From contig JANNRW010000374.1 in NCBI GenBank assembly GCA_031401815.1, positions 1-6,272 on the forward strand: DNA of 6,272 nt. Reading direction: 5' to 3'. Origin of the DNA: JANNRW01 sp031401815 (lineage in GTDB: Bacteria > Desulfobacterota > Desulfuromonadia > Geobacterales > DSM-12255). The notes below the pieces were generated by a model, which was not told the DNA's origin, did no database searches, and saw only the letters and a list, made by a program, of their open reading frames with translations. This document shows positions 1 through 5,338 of this stretch, one piece after another (the first letter of the stretch is position 1; every line of letters begins with the position of its first letter). A program made the translations under genes and the position numbers.

Positions 1-2
1 CC

Positions 3-95
3 GCAAGGGGAGGGGGGACTTATAAGGCAACTGCAAATACCAAACCGGACACTACTGCCTTTATCCCTGTTAAAAAGGATTTTGACGTGTACTGA
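3..95 (+). CDS. C-terminal end of an unidentified protein (5' part outside window)
   Basis: Frame 3 of the plus strand is open from the left edge to a TGA at 93-95 and gives about 30 residues ending in TAFIPVKKDFDVY. The peptide has balanced composition and ends in a charged/aromatic tail, whereas plus-strand frame 2 hits a stop within 30 bases, so a real gene entering from the left is plausible. No family can be recognised from so short a tail. It would converge with the transglycosylase gene, leaving about 120 bp between the two stops. Frame 1 is also open to about position 99 but its translation looks less protein-like. Too little is visible to name a function. Confidence 0.45.
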   Translation, partial: ARGGGTYKATANTKPDTTAFIPVKKDFDVY

Positions 96-215
96 ATAGT
101 TACCGAAATTTTAACACATGTGGGAAATTTTACTCGCAGAAAGAAAAAAGATAAAAGACCATCTGGAGATATCGAAGATAGCACAGAATCATGACTACAT
201 AATCATCTACTGACT
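96..215. other. Convergent intergenic spacer
   Basis: AT-rich spacer between the two converging genes. It holds an 8-bp palindrome, CACATGTG (115-122), flanked by a direct repeat GAAATTTTA (105-113 and about 124-132). On the minus strand there is a T-rich stretch around 145-160. No clear stem followed by a T-run was found, so no intrinsic terminator is called. The motif CTGAATAGTTAC at 92-103 overlaps the upstream stop and resembles the end of the MITE-like element at 4312-4323 (11 of 12 bases). Confidence 0.4.
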
Positions 216-2312
216 TCACTCCATGCCGTACAATCGCTTGTACAGATCCGCAGTTGCCAGTACCTTTTTCACATAATCCCTGGTTTCGCCAAAAGGGATG
301 CTCTCCACAAACTCATCAGGAGCGAGATCTCCGTAGGTCTTCAGCCAGCGGCTGACATTATGTCCGCCCGCATTATATGCGGCAACAGCCTTGATATGGT
401 TCCCCTTGTACTGCTCAAGAAGATCTTTCAGATGCCTTGTTCCGAGGCGGATATTGAGTTCCGGGTCATACAGCCGCTCTGCATCAAGCCCTTTTTGCCG
501 CAACATGGTGGCGGCAGTCTCAGGCATCAGCTGCATCAAACCCCTGGCACCGACAGGCGATTTTGCTGAAGGGAGAAAGCTGCTCTCTGCCCGCATGACT
601 GCATACGCGAGGCTCTCAGGTATGGCTGCCTCCCTTGCATAGCGAGTAACGAGCTCACTGAATGCTTTTGGATACAACAGAGACCAGGCAATCCGGCTCA
701 CTTGTGGCTCTTTTTTTAATGTCTCCCTGTCAGCAAAGGGGATAGCACCATTAAAATCACCGATTTCAAGATAAAACCGTACCAATGCACTATCAATCTT
801 CCCCTTGCCGGTTTTTTTTCTGGAAGCAGCCAGCTCCCTGGCAGCGTCATCGATCAGTCCAAGATAGATCAGCGCCTTTATCCGTTCATACCCTTCAGGA
901 ACAGGAAAATTATCAAGCAGATCTCCCGAGAGTCTGGGAAGCGTCTCATCTGTTTTCTTTCGCAGCTTCTCAGGCGCCTTCAGAGCATAAAAACCGTATG
1001 GGAACTCATTGGCCAGTAGGGCAAACTGCGCTGAAGCACCTGCTTCATCCCCGGAAGCCGCAAGGGAGCGACCGAGCCAGTAAAAGCCCCTTTCACGATA
1101 AGCATCAACCGCAAGCAGCCTGGAAAACTGCTCTCTGGCAGCAGCATAATTACCTGAAAGATAACTCCCCCAGGCAATTTCCCATGAGATCCGCTGTTTA
1201 AGCTTTGTCCCTGGATAACGCTCAAGAATTCTGTTGAGTACAAGAATCATCTCAGCAGGTTTTCTCTGAAATTTCCTGATAAAAGCAGCATCAAGAAGAG
1301 CTTCTTCAGCTTCAGCGCTGTCGGAAAATGTGTCTGCTACCTTGTTGTAGGCAACCAATGCCTCCTCATCGCGACCACTCTTCTCAATTGCCCGTGCCAG
1401 AAGTCTGGATGCCTCGGCTCTTGTTTCACTCCGCAAATCACTAACAAGCAACGCCTTGAAAGCAGCTTCAGCCTCCTGATAACGTCTTAACTTCAAAAGA
1501 GACTGGGCAACTTTAAACTCAAGGCGGTCATTGAAATCCCTTTTTTCGCCTTTGCCATTTATCGAACGTAAAGTTTTAATTGCCAGCTCGTATTTTCGTT
1601 GATCATAAAGGGTTGTCCCCCGCTTATACAGCTCCTGGGGGGTGTAAGGTGCAACAGCAGTACCAAGCTGAAGAAGCCGCTTCAAATCCTCTTCAGCCTT
1701 CACTGCTTCGGAGGAAGCAGGACTGTTGAGCCATAAAGAGCGGAAAATCCTGGCAGCGCCGACCGGGTCATTCACCCGCTCACGGCACAAGGCAGTCATG
1801 TACAAAGCCTGGACTGCATCACTCCCGGCTACATATTTCTCAATAAATGACAGATATGCAGTTTCAGCAGCAGCAAAATCCCCTGAATCAAAAAGAATCT
1901 CCCCCTGTTTCAGAAGATTGTTACGACCATGTGGCGACTCGGGAAACTCTTTAAGAAGCCTTTTCAGAACCGGCAGCGCATCAACCTGCTTTCCTGTTTT
2001 CAAAAGCGCCTGCACCTGATAATGAAGGGCCACATCTGCGAGAAGTGGATAGCTCTTTACAGCTTTTTCCAGATCAGTAACGGCCTCTTCCACCTTGCCG
2101 CTTTTAAGCTCTGCAATGCCCAGAAGAAGATCACGCTGACCGGTTTCTTCCGCCTTGACCGCAAGCTTTGCTGCAAAATGGTAATTTCTGTTTTTCATCT
2201 CTTTAGCTGCTGAAACAAGGACGCTGTCAGCTGTTGCCAAAGGCTCAGTAGCTGCTGAAGGGAGAACAAGAAAAATCAGTGCAATAACTGTTATAGACAA
2301 TCTGACAAACAT
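216..2312 (-). CDS. slt: Soluble lytic murein transglycosylase (Slt70-like, TPR-rich, exported)
   Basis: Cleaves the MurNAc-GlcNAc bond of peptidoglycan in the periplasm, forming 1,6-anhydro-muropeptides (family knowledge). The first ~21 residues are a signal peptide: Arg4, a hydrophobic core, and a likely cut after Ser-Ala-Ala. Residues ~30-480 are helical TPR-like repeats resembling the Slt70 superhelix. Residues ~560-690 form the SLT domain: catalytic Glu576 in AVMRAESSF, GLMQLMP at 591-597, and AYNAG at 645-649. At 698 aa the length fits the family. The frame extends upstream to a TTG at 2333, but the ATG at 2312 is preceded by GAGGAG five bases away and starts directly into the signal peptide, so it is chosen. 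The gene is complete and ends with TGA at 216-218. It appears monocistronic; the next gene upstream, DUF6429, ends about 105 bp away. Confident in the family; the slt symbol is by similarity. Confidence 0.93.
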   Translation of the reverse strand: MFVRLSITVIALIFLVLPSAATEPLATADSVLVSAAKEMKNRNYHFAAKLAVKAEETGQRDLLLGIAELKSGKVEEAVTDLEKAVKSYPLLADVALHYQVQALLKTGKQVDALPVLKRLLKEFPESPHGRNNLLKQGEILFDSGDFAAAETAYLSFIEKYVAGSDAVQALYMTALCRERVNDPVGAARIFRSLWLNSPASSEAVKAEEDLKRLLQLGTAVAPYTPQELYKRGTTLYDQRKYELAIKTLRSINGKGEKRDFNDRLEFKVAQSLLKLRRYQEAEAAFKALLVSDLRSETRAEASRLLARAIEKSGRDEEALVAYNKVADTFSDSAEAEEALLDAAFIRKFQRKPAEMILVLNRILERYPGTKLKQRISWEIAWGSYLSGNYAAAREQFSRLLAVDAYRERGFYWLGRSLAASGDEAGASAQFALLANEFPYGFYALKAPEKLRKKTDETLPRLSGDLLDNFPVPEGYERIKALIYLGLIDDAARELAASRKKTGKGKIDSALVRFYLEIGDFNGAIPFADRETLKKEPQVSRIAWSLLYPKAFSELVTRYAREAAIPESLAYAVMRAESSFLPSAKSPVGARGLMQLMPETAATMLRQKGLDAERLYDPELNIRLGTRHLKDLLEQYKGNHIKAVAAYNAGGHNVSRWLKTYGDLAPDEFVESIPFGETRDYVKKVLATADLYKRLYGME

Positions 2313-2317
2313 CAATA

Positions 2318-2323
2318 CTCCTC
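2318..2323 (-). promoter_or_regulatory. Ribosome binding site that decides the slt start
   Basis: GAGGAG on the minus strand lies five bases before the ATG at 2312. It overlaps the N-terminal extension coded from the TTG at 2333 and supports the shorter protein that begins with the signal peptide. Confidence 0.8.
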
Positions 2324-2352
2324 TATTAGTCAACCTATAAAATGCATTTGAA

Positions 2353-2377
2353 ACGCAGAGACGCCGAGACGCAGAGG
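2353..2377. repeat. Three-unit 8-bp tandem repeat, ACGCMGAG
   Basis: Three consecutive 8-bp units starting at 2353, 2361 and 2369 follow ACGCAGAG with one change (ACGCCGAG in the middle unit), then GG. It lies about 40 bp upstream of the slt start. The same 8-bp purine-rich grammar appears in the arms of the palindromes at 3956-4076 and 4168-4279, but here only one arm is present. Repeats of this look are common between genes in several environmental bacteria; their function is not known to me. Confidence 0.75.
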
Positions 2378-2395
2378 GAAAACAATAAGATATGA

Positions 2396-2407
2396 ATTTA
2401 GCTAAAT
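2396..2407. repeat. Perfect 12-bp AT-rich palindrome
   Basis: ATTTAGCTAAAT is a perfect inverted repeat 10 bases beyond the stop of the DUF6429 gene and upstream of slt. There is no loop or T-run to make it a convincing terminator. It could be a regulator site for slt or chance in AT-rich sequence. Confidence 0.4.
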
Positions 2408-2417
2408 CACCAGTAGT

Positions 2418-2696
2418 TTATGGTTTTGATTCTTGAATATCAGGAATGATGGCTGCTTTTCCGGATAAATGCCGTTCAAAAAGCTCACGGGCTTTGAGGA
2501 AACCCTCTTCACTCATTCCAACTGATTTTGCCTTGCCAACCGGATTCGCGATATACCCCTTCGCATGGAGCCGGTCAAGGGTCTCCCAGTCAAACCCCTT
2601 CCACGCCCTGGCACCAAAACCTGCCTCCCGGTTATGGGTAACCAGATAAAGAAGCGCCAGAGTGTATTCATCAATTTTATCAGTATCTAAATCCAT
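2418..2696 (-). CDS. DUF6429 family small protein
   Basis: A 92-residue protein. The core pattern (TDKIDEYTLALLYLV near the N-terminus, then AWKGFDWETLDRLHAKGYI, NPVGKAKSV and a charged helix EEGFLKARELFERH) matches, from memory, the DUF6429 family of short, mostly helical bacterial proteins. No biochemical function is established for it and I do not propose one. There is no signal peptide or membrane segment, so it is probably cytosolic. The ATG at 2696 is supported by GGGAGG four bases upstream. A 10-bp hairpin at 2740-2767 separates it from the toxin-antitoxin operon, and 85 bp lie between the PIN stop and this start, so it may have its own transcript or receive read-through. The family is often seen in accessory regions, but a link to the toxin pair is only positional. 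Confidence 0.82.
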   Translation of the reverse strand: MDLDTDKIDEYTLALLYLVTHNREAGFGARAWKGFDWETLDRLHAKGYIANPVGKAKSVGMSEEGFLKARELFERHLSGKAAIIPDIQESKP

Positions 2697-2739
2697 GTGG
2701 CCTCCCTAAAGAGCTTTTTCCTGATAACAATACCTCATA

Positions 2740-2767
2740 AACAGAGGAATTTCGCATTTCCTCTGTT
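2740..2767 (-). terminator. 10-bp hairpin between the first TA operon and DUF6429
   Basis: AACAGAGGAA (2740-2749) pairs perfectly with TTCCTCTGTT (2758-2767) around an 8-base loop. It lies 15 bases past the PIN stop, where a terminator for the toxin-antitoxin operon would sit. On the minus strand only TTT follows the stem before mixed sequence, so as an intrinsic terminator it is weak. It could instead be an mRNA-stabilising or attenuating stem, or an operator in front of DUF6429. Confidence 0.5.
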
Positions 2768-2781
2768 GTGGCTCAACGAAA

Positions 2782-3198
2782 TTACGACTTAACAAATTTA
2801 TTAAGAAAAGTGGTCGCGGTCACGGCTGTTACGGGCGAGTGCTGATAATCGGAACAATTTGAGGTGATGATGAAATCACAGCTGTGAGATTCAGCCATTG
2901 CCGCCTGAAGAGAATCTTCAATATCTGTGAAACTCAATCCTGTTGCACGGATTACAATGGGAGCATCCATACGGCAAATTGTGAAGGTTTCAGCTATTGT
3001 GACAATATACTGGCGGATCTGGTCGGGCAGATGAGTTTTTCTTGCAATGTAGGAGATGTTGTTAATGGTAATTGGTGCGACATATCCTTCTGCCAGACCA
3101 TTTTCGACAATTTTGAAAACACGGTGAGAGTCCTGAAAAAAGGGCGAACGCTGTAGCAGAATATCTAGAAAAACATTCGTATCAACGAGGATTTTCAA
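2782..3198 (-). CDS. PIN-domain ribonuclease toxin (VapC-like, PIN_3 type)
   Basis: A 138-aa PIN-fold protein, expected to be an Mg2+-dependent RNase that acts as the toxin of a type II pair (family knowledge). The N-terminus KILVDTNVFLDILL carries Asp6 on the first strand. The second acidic cluster is FTDIEDSLQAA (Asp92, Glu94, Asp95). The third is IITSNCSDY, with Asp117 where the PIN_3 group usually has ITRNxxDF; the Arg of that motif is Ser here. The start codon is TTG (3196-3198) and overlaps the antitoxin stop as TTGA, giving a four-base overlap and probable translational coupling; AGGAAA lies a few bases upstream inside the antitoxin gene. A TTG start would lower toxin yield relative to antitoxin. 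No frameshift or truncation is seen. The RNA target cannot be predicted. Confidence 0.85.
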   Translation of the reverse strand: MKILVDTNVFLDILLQRSPFFQDSHRVFKIVENGLAEGYVAPITINNISYIARKTHLPDQIRQYIVTIAETFTICRMDAPIVIRATGLSFTDIEDSLQAAMAESHSCDFIITSNCSDYQHSPVTAVTATTFLNKFVKS

Positions 3199-3479
3199 GA
3201 GTATTTTCCTAATAAGTATTCACTGCGGCTGCTGCGATAATCAAGATCAGATTCTTTGACAATGCCAATAAATTTATCGCTGCGAGAAGGAAGCGCGTCC
3301 AGTGATGATAGAGAAGGAGCTGAAAAGAGAGAGGGATTCGCGCCGGAATCAGTAAATGGAATAATGAGCGCCACTGTGCGCCCTCTTTTCTCAATAACTA
3401 TTTTTTCGTGTTGAAGCTCAACCATTGATATATATCTGGAAAAATGTGATCTTGCCTCTGCTGCTGTGATTTTAACCAT
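3195..3479 (-). CDS. Phd/YefM-like antitoxin of the first PIN pair
   Basis: A 94-aa protein. The N-terminal half (VKITAAEARSHFSRYI, then EKIVIEKRGRTVALIIP) is the Phd/YefM fold, which dimerises, binds its operator and represses the operon. The charged C-terminal tail, including DLDYRSSRSEYLLGKY, matches the toxin-neutralising segment seen in antitoxins of PIN partners. The frame is open upstream to 3530, but the ATG at 3479 has AGGAGGAG six bases before it and starts exactly at the conserved domain, so it is chosen. It is first in a two-gene operon, followed by the PIN toxin with a TTGA overlap. A well-spaced promoter lies at 3517-3545, giving a leader of about 30 bases. Confidence 0.87.
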   Translation of the reverse strand: MVKITAAEARSHFSRYISMVELQHEKIVIEKRGRTVALIIPFTDSGANPSLFSAPSLSSLDALPSRSDKFIGIVKESDLDYRSSRSEYLLGKYS

Positions 3480-3499
3480 TTGGTACTCCTCCTGCTTCA

Positions 3500-3514
3500 A
3501 TGGCTGTACACCAT
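3500..3514. promoter_or_regulatory. Possible operator at the first antitoxin transcription start
   Basis: ATGG and CCAT flank a centre containing the palindrome TGTACA (3505-3510). The site overlaps the predicted transcription start, a place where a Phd-type antitoxin could repress. Inference from position and symmetry only. Confidence 0.35.
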
Positions 3515-3516
3515 GA

Positions 3517-3545
3517 AGTATAGAATACACGCCATGTTACATCAA
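3517..3545 (-). promoter_or_regulatory. Sigma70-type promoter of the first TA operon
   Basis: On the minus strand, TTGATG (3545-3540) and TATACT (3522-3517) are separated by exactly 17 bases. Each hexamer is close to the TTGACA/TATAAT consensus. Transcription would start near 3510, about 30 bases before the antitoxin ATG. The -35 box abuts the 15-bp tandem repeat at 3545-3574. Confidence 0.75.
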
Positions 3546-3574
3546 GGAATTATTCCGCCAGGAATTATTCCGCC
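3545..3574. repeat. Exact 15-bp tandem duplication upstream of the TA promoter
   Basis: AGGAATTATTCCGCC occurs twice head to tail (3545-3559 and 3560-3574) with no mismatch. Each copy contains GGAATTATTCC, a near-palindrome broken only at its centre. The pair touches the -35 box of the antitoxin promoter. It could be a pair of operator sites for the antitoxin or another regulator, or a recent slippage duplication. Confidence 0.85.
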
Positions 3575-3622
3575 TAACATATCAGGGGGAATCAAGGGTG
3601 GAAACAAGGGAGCCACTGCTTG

Positions 3623-3937
3623 CTATATTGCTATTACGTCCATAATCTGCTTCATCAGCACTGCATCGTCTTGCAATATCTTTCCACCCCGTTTTGCCGC
3701 CAAACTGACACCTGAGGAACCGAGATAAAGATATTTACCAACCTCGCTACCGGTATAACCAAATTCAAAGATTGCCAGATGGCAGATTATCCCGCGCGCC
3801 GCTGCCGGTGCCCTGCATTTACTTGGTTTTCTAACAGTGCCTGTATCCAGCTCCATTGCCGCTGATACTGCTTTCACCAACTGTGCGTAGCAAAACATGA
3901 AGAGTCGCGTCTCAACTCCATACAAAATCAACTTCAC
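3623..3937 (-). pseudogene. C-terminal relic of a REP-associated tyrosine transposase (RAYT)
   Basis: The frame encodes 104 residues. From about residue 17 on it resembles the C-terminal DnaA-like helix-turn-helix domain of RAYT (Y1/IS200-like) proteins: LVKAVSAAMEL, an Arg-rich joint, then AAARGIICHLAIFEFGYTG, SEVGKYLYLGSSGVSLAAKR and a closing charged helix. The N-terminal Y1 transposase domain, with its HUH motif and catalytic Tyr, is absent, and no remnant of it was seen in the sequence to the right. The longest frame starts with GTG at 3937 with no ribosome binding site; an ATG at 3898 also lacks one. It is therefore called a truncated remnant rather than a working gene. RAYTs process REP palindromes, and palindromic repeats lie immediately to the right, which fits. 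It could still be a small DNA-binding protein if expressed. Confidence 0.6.
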
Positions 3938-3955
3938 CCGGCCTCAAGTCCGCCT

Positions 3956-4076
3956 CACGCGACAACGCAAAGACACAACGAGAACATTAAAACCTTGAAA
4001 ACCGCTTTACGCTTTATGGGTAAACCAAAAAGCTTCTTGCCTCTGCCTTTCGTTGCGTTCGTCGCGGCGTCGCGTG
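3956..4076. repeat. Imperfect long palindrome with 8-bp-period arms (first copy)
   Basis: The arm at 3956-3981 pairs with the one at 4050-4076 on the opposite strand at roughly 21 of 27 positions with a one-base gap; both outer ends are CACGCGAC. The loop is about 68 bases. Within the arms an 8-bp purine-rich rhythm (ACGCAAAG-like units) is visible. The architecture, though not the sequence of the loop, matches the palindrome at 4168-4279. Confidence 0.7.
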
Positions 4077-4130
4077 AAACCGGTTCGCTTTAGGTTACGC
4101 CCTTCGTATATGTAACATTCATAGTTTTAT

Positions 4131-4324
4131 CGTAACTGCTCAGATCAAAAAAAATCAAGGCAACTCTCACGGAGGCACGAAGGCACGGAGAAAGTCAAAA
4201 ACAAAGTCTTTATGTTTTACCACAAAGGTTTCATGGCTGGTTTTTATCCAGGCTTTCTCTGTGCCTCTGTGCCTCCGTGTGAAACTGATTTTGAATTTAT
4301 GTTTTTATGGCCTGAGTAGTTACG
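4131..4324. mobile_element. 194-bp MITE-like element with 13-bp terminal inverted repeats
   Basis: CGTAACTGCTCAG (4131-4143) is the reverse complement of CTGAGTAGTTACG (4312-4324) with one mismatch in 13. TTTTAT lies immediately outside both ends (4125-4130 and 4325-4330), which could be a 6-bp target duplication, although the flanks are AT-rich. The element codes for nothing. Inside it sits a second palindrome (4168-4279). The nested symmetry suggests a non-autonomous element moved by an enzyme supplied elsewhere. The nearby RAYT relic is one candidate family, but RAYT-type movement does not normally leave target duplications, so a DDE transposase is equally possible. Confidence 0.55.
4168..4279. 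repeat. Long palindrome with 27-bp arms inside the MITE-like element (second copy)
   Basis: The arm at 4168-4194 and the reverse complement of the arm at 4253-4279 agree at 24 of 27 positions; the loop is 58 bases. Each arm is built of three 8-bp units close to CACGGAGG followed by AAAG. As RNA or single-stranded DNA it would form a strong hairpin. There is no T-run, so it does not look like an intrinsic terminator. Confidence 0.88.
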
Positions 4325-4395
4325 TTTTATCATAAAGAATGCGATCGAATCAGGATATGTGAAGAGCACCCACAAGATCAATATCCAGTGCCTGG

Positions 4396-4569
4396 TTAAG
4401 CCTTTGCAACAGCACGTTTTTCCTCCAGAGCCTTTTTGGCAGCACCATTCAGAAGAATGCAGTCGTCTGAAAGTTCAAGAGCAACCTGTAAACGTTGCCC
4501 AGCTGATTTTTTCATGATTTCGTCACGCTGTTCATCACGGTTTTGCTTCATCAGGGGAGACTGTCCCAT
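4396..4569 (-). CDS. 57-aa protein of unknown function, third gene of the second TA operon
   Basis: A small, highly charged, probably helical protein. The visible core is EQRDEIMKKSAGQRLQVALE followed by LSDDCILLNGAAKKALEEKR. There is no signal peptide, membrane segment or metal motif. The frame is open upstream to 4656, but that would overlap the PIN gene; the ATG at 4569 is preceded by AAAGGAGG eight bases away and lies 44 bp beyond the PIN stop, so it is chosen. A strong ribosome site and close spacing indicate a real gene in the same transcript as the antitoxin and toxin. The pattern of an acidic/basic helix ending in S..QRL..ALELS loosely recalls short proteins encoded beside nucleotidyltransferase-type toxins, but that is a recollection and not a match I can prove. 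Function unknown. Confidence 0.68.
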   Translation of the reverse strand: MGQSPLMKQNRDEQRDEIMKKSAGQRLQVALELSDDCILLNGAAKKALEEKRAVAKA

Positions 4570-4577
4570 TATTTGCG

Positions 4578-4585
4578 CCTCCTTT
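4578..4585 (-). promoter_or_regulatory. Ribosome binding site that decides the start of the 57-aa gene
   Basis: AAAGGAGG on the minus strand, eight bases before the ATG at 4569, is among the strongest ribosome sites in the window. It argues against the upstream start that would overlap the PIN gene. Confidence 0.75.
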
Positions 4586-4613
4586 CCAAAATTATTCCCG
4601 CGAGCCACCTGGC

Positions 4614-5012
4614 TCACCAGATTACCTTCAGCCCATGCTTCTTGTATGCTGCACAAGCCTTGTCCTGAGAAATAAAAGTCAGTTTCCCTGAAATGGCCTG
4701 CCAGATGAGCAGTCGGTCAAACGGGTCTTTGTGTTCCACTCGTGGCAGATGATGAAAGGTTGCCGCATCCCTTTCGGCAAGGGGGAGGATGTCAAAGCCC
4801 GATTGACGAGCCAAAGCAGGGAAATCATCAGGGGTAACATTCCCCAGCTCAAGCTTTCCGGTCGCATACTTGAGTGACAATTCCCAAAAGGATACAACGC
4901 TGACGACAACCGTCAACTCCGGGTTATTGATGATCTCCGTCCCTTTTTTGCCGATCCTTGCAGGTTCGAACAGAGACCAGAGCAGAGTATGGGTATCTAG
5001 GAGAAAGTTCAT
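4614..5012 (-). CDS. PIN-domain ribonuclease toxin (VapC-like, Sll0205-type)
   Basis: A 132-aa PIN-fold toxin, predicted to be an Mg2+-dependent RNase. The N-terminus NFLLDTHTLLWSL carries Asp6. SFWELSLKYATGKLEL supplies Glu44 and is typical of the PIN group that contains Synechocystis Sll0205. HKDPFDRLLIWQA gives Asp96 and Asp99, and LTFISQDKA gives Asp117, so the full acidic set is present. The protein ends in the family-typical HGLKVIW. Length is normal and no defect is visible. The ATG at 5012 overlaps the antitoxin stop as ATGA, the classical coupling arrangement. The sequence is of a different PIN subgroup from the toxin at 2782-3198, so the two pairs are not recent duplicates. The RNA target is unknown. 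Confidence 0.92.
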   Translation of the reverse strand: MNFLLDTHTLLWSLFEPARIGKKGTEIINNPELTVVVSVVSFWELSLKYATGKLELGNVTPDDFPALARQSGFDILPLAERDAATFHHLPRVEHKDPFDRLLIWQAISGKLTFISQDKACAAYKKHGLKVIW

Positions 5013-5248
5013 AACGACAGCAACTCTTCATCGCTAATTGCAAAATCATCATGCAATGAAAATGACGCTTTCCCTTCCAGCAGGCCAAGCTTTCGCTGCG
5101 GCTTGCCCTGATAGTGAGAAAACGGAACCAGAACGGCGATCTTCTCTTTTTTCTTGCCGAAACTGATCACCACATCCTCACCCTTTTGCACAATATCGAG
5201 CACTTCTGAAAAATGAGCTTTCACTTCGCCGACTGTCATTGTTTGCAT
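5009..5248 (-). CDS. Phd/YefM-like antitoxin of the second PIN pair
   Basis: A 79-aa protein. MTVGEVKAHFSEVLDIVQKG with EDVVISFGKKKEKIAVLVP is the Phd/YefM DNA-binding and dimerisation fold. The tail RKLGLLEGKASF plus FAISDEELLSL is the usual toxin-binding segment of antitoxins paired with Sll0205-type PIN proteins. The frame runs up to a TTG at 5302, but that would take in the promoter. The ATG at 5248 has GAGG eight bases upstream and is chosen; a second ATG three codons on is also possible but is poorly spaced. First gene of the operon, overlapping the PIN gene by ATGA. Its promoter carries a perfect palindrome over the -35 box, which fits autoregulation. Confidence 0.87.
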   Translation of the reverse strand: MQTMTVGEVKAHFSEVLDIVQKGEDVVISFGKKKEKIAVLVPFSHYQGKPQRKLGLLEGKASFSLHDDFAISDEELLSL

Positions 5249-5272
5249 AAAGATAGCCTCGCATTTTTCTTC

Positions 5273-5302
5273 AGTATCATTTATTTCGTGACAACTTGTC
5301 AA
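5273..5302 (-). promoter_or_regulatory. Promoter of the second TA operon
   Basis: On the minus strand a consensus -35 box TTGACA (5302-5297) is followed after 18 bases by GATACT (5278-5273); reading the -10 as TGATAC gives 17 bases. The start would fall near 5266, giving a leader of under 20 bases before the antitoxin ATG. The -35 is ideal and the -10 only moderate, as expected for a regulated promoter. Confidence 0.65.
5289..5301. promoter_or_regulatory. Probable autoregulatory operator (13-bp palindrome over the -35 box)
   Basis: TGACAACTTGTCA is a perfect inverted repeat, TGACAA and TTGTCA around one central base. It overlaps five of the six -35 bases of the antitoxin promoter. Binding of the Phd/YefM-type antitoxin or antitoxin-toxin complex here would block RNA polymerase. 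The symmetry and overlap are seen; the binding partner is inferred. Confidence 0.6.
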
Positions 5303-5338
5303 GAAATCAGTCAGCGAAGGGTGCAGGTGTCGTCTACT

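Larger units (their letters stand above)
3938..4395. other. Gene-free repeat region between the RAYT relic and the second TA operon
   Basis: No convincing coding frame was found on either strand over about 460 bp. The stretch is largely made of two inverted-repeat structures (3956-4076 and 4131-4324) with AT-rich flanks. The last 70 bp (4325-4395) include GGATAT and ATATCC arms around 4350-4390 without a T-run, so no terminator is called for the second operon. Confidence 0.7.

Noticed and set aside
785..1201. Plus-strand open frame of 138 codons
   Set aside because: Lies wholly inside the transglycosylase gene on the opposite strand; its translation is rich in His, Gln and Ser with no family pattern.
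3590..3615. Possible G-quadruplex in the G-rich stretch
   Set aside because: Only three runs of three or more G plus one pair were found, with long gaps, so it falls short of a standard quadruplex pattern.
4570..4656. Longer N-terminus for the 57-aa protein
   Set aside because: It would overlap the PIN gene by over 40 bases and bypass the strong AAAGGAGG ribosome site at 4578-4585.
5249..5302. Longer N-terminus for the second antitoxin from a TTG
   Set aside because: It would cover the -10 and -35 boxes, and the extra residues are not part of the Phd/YefM fold.
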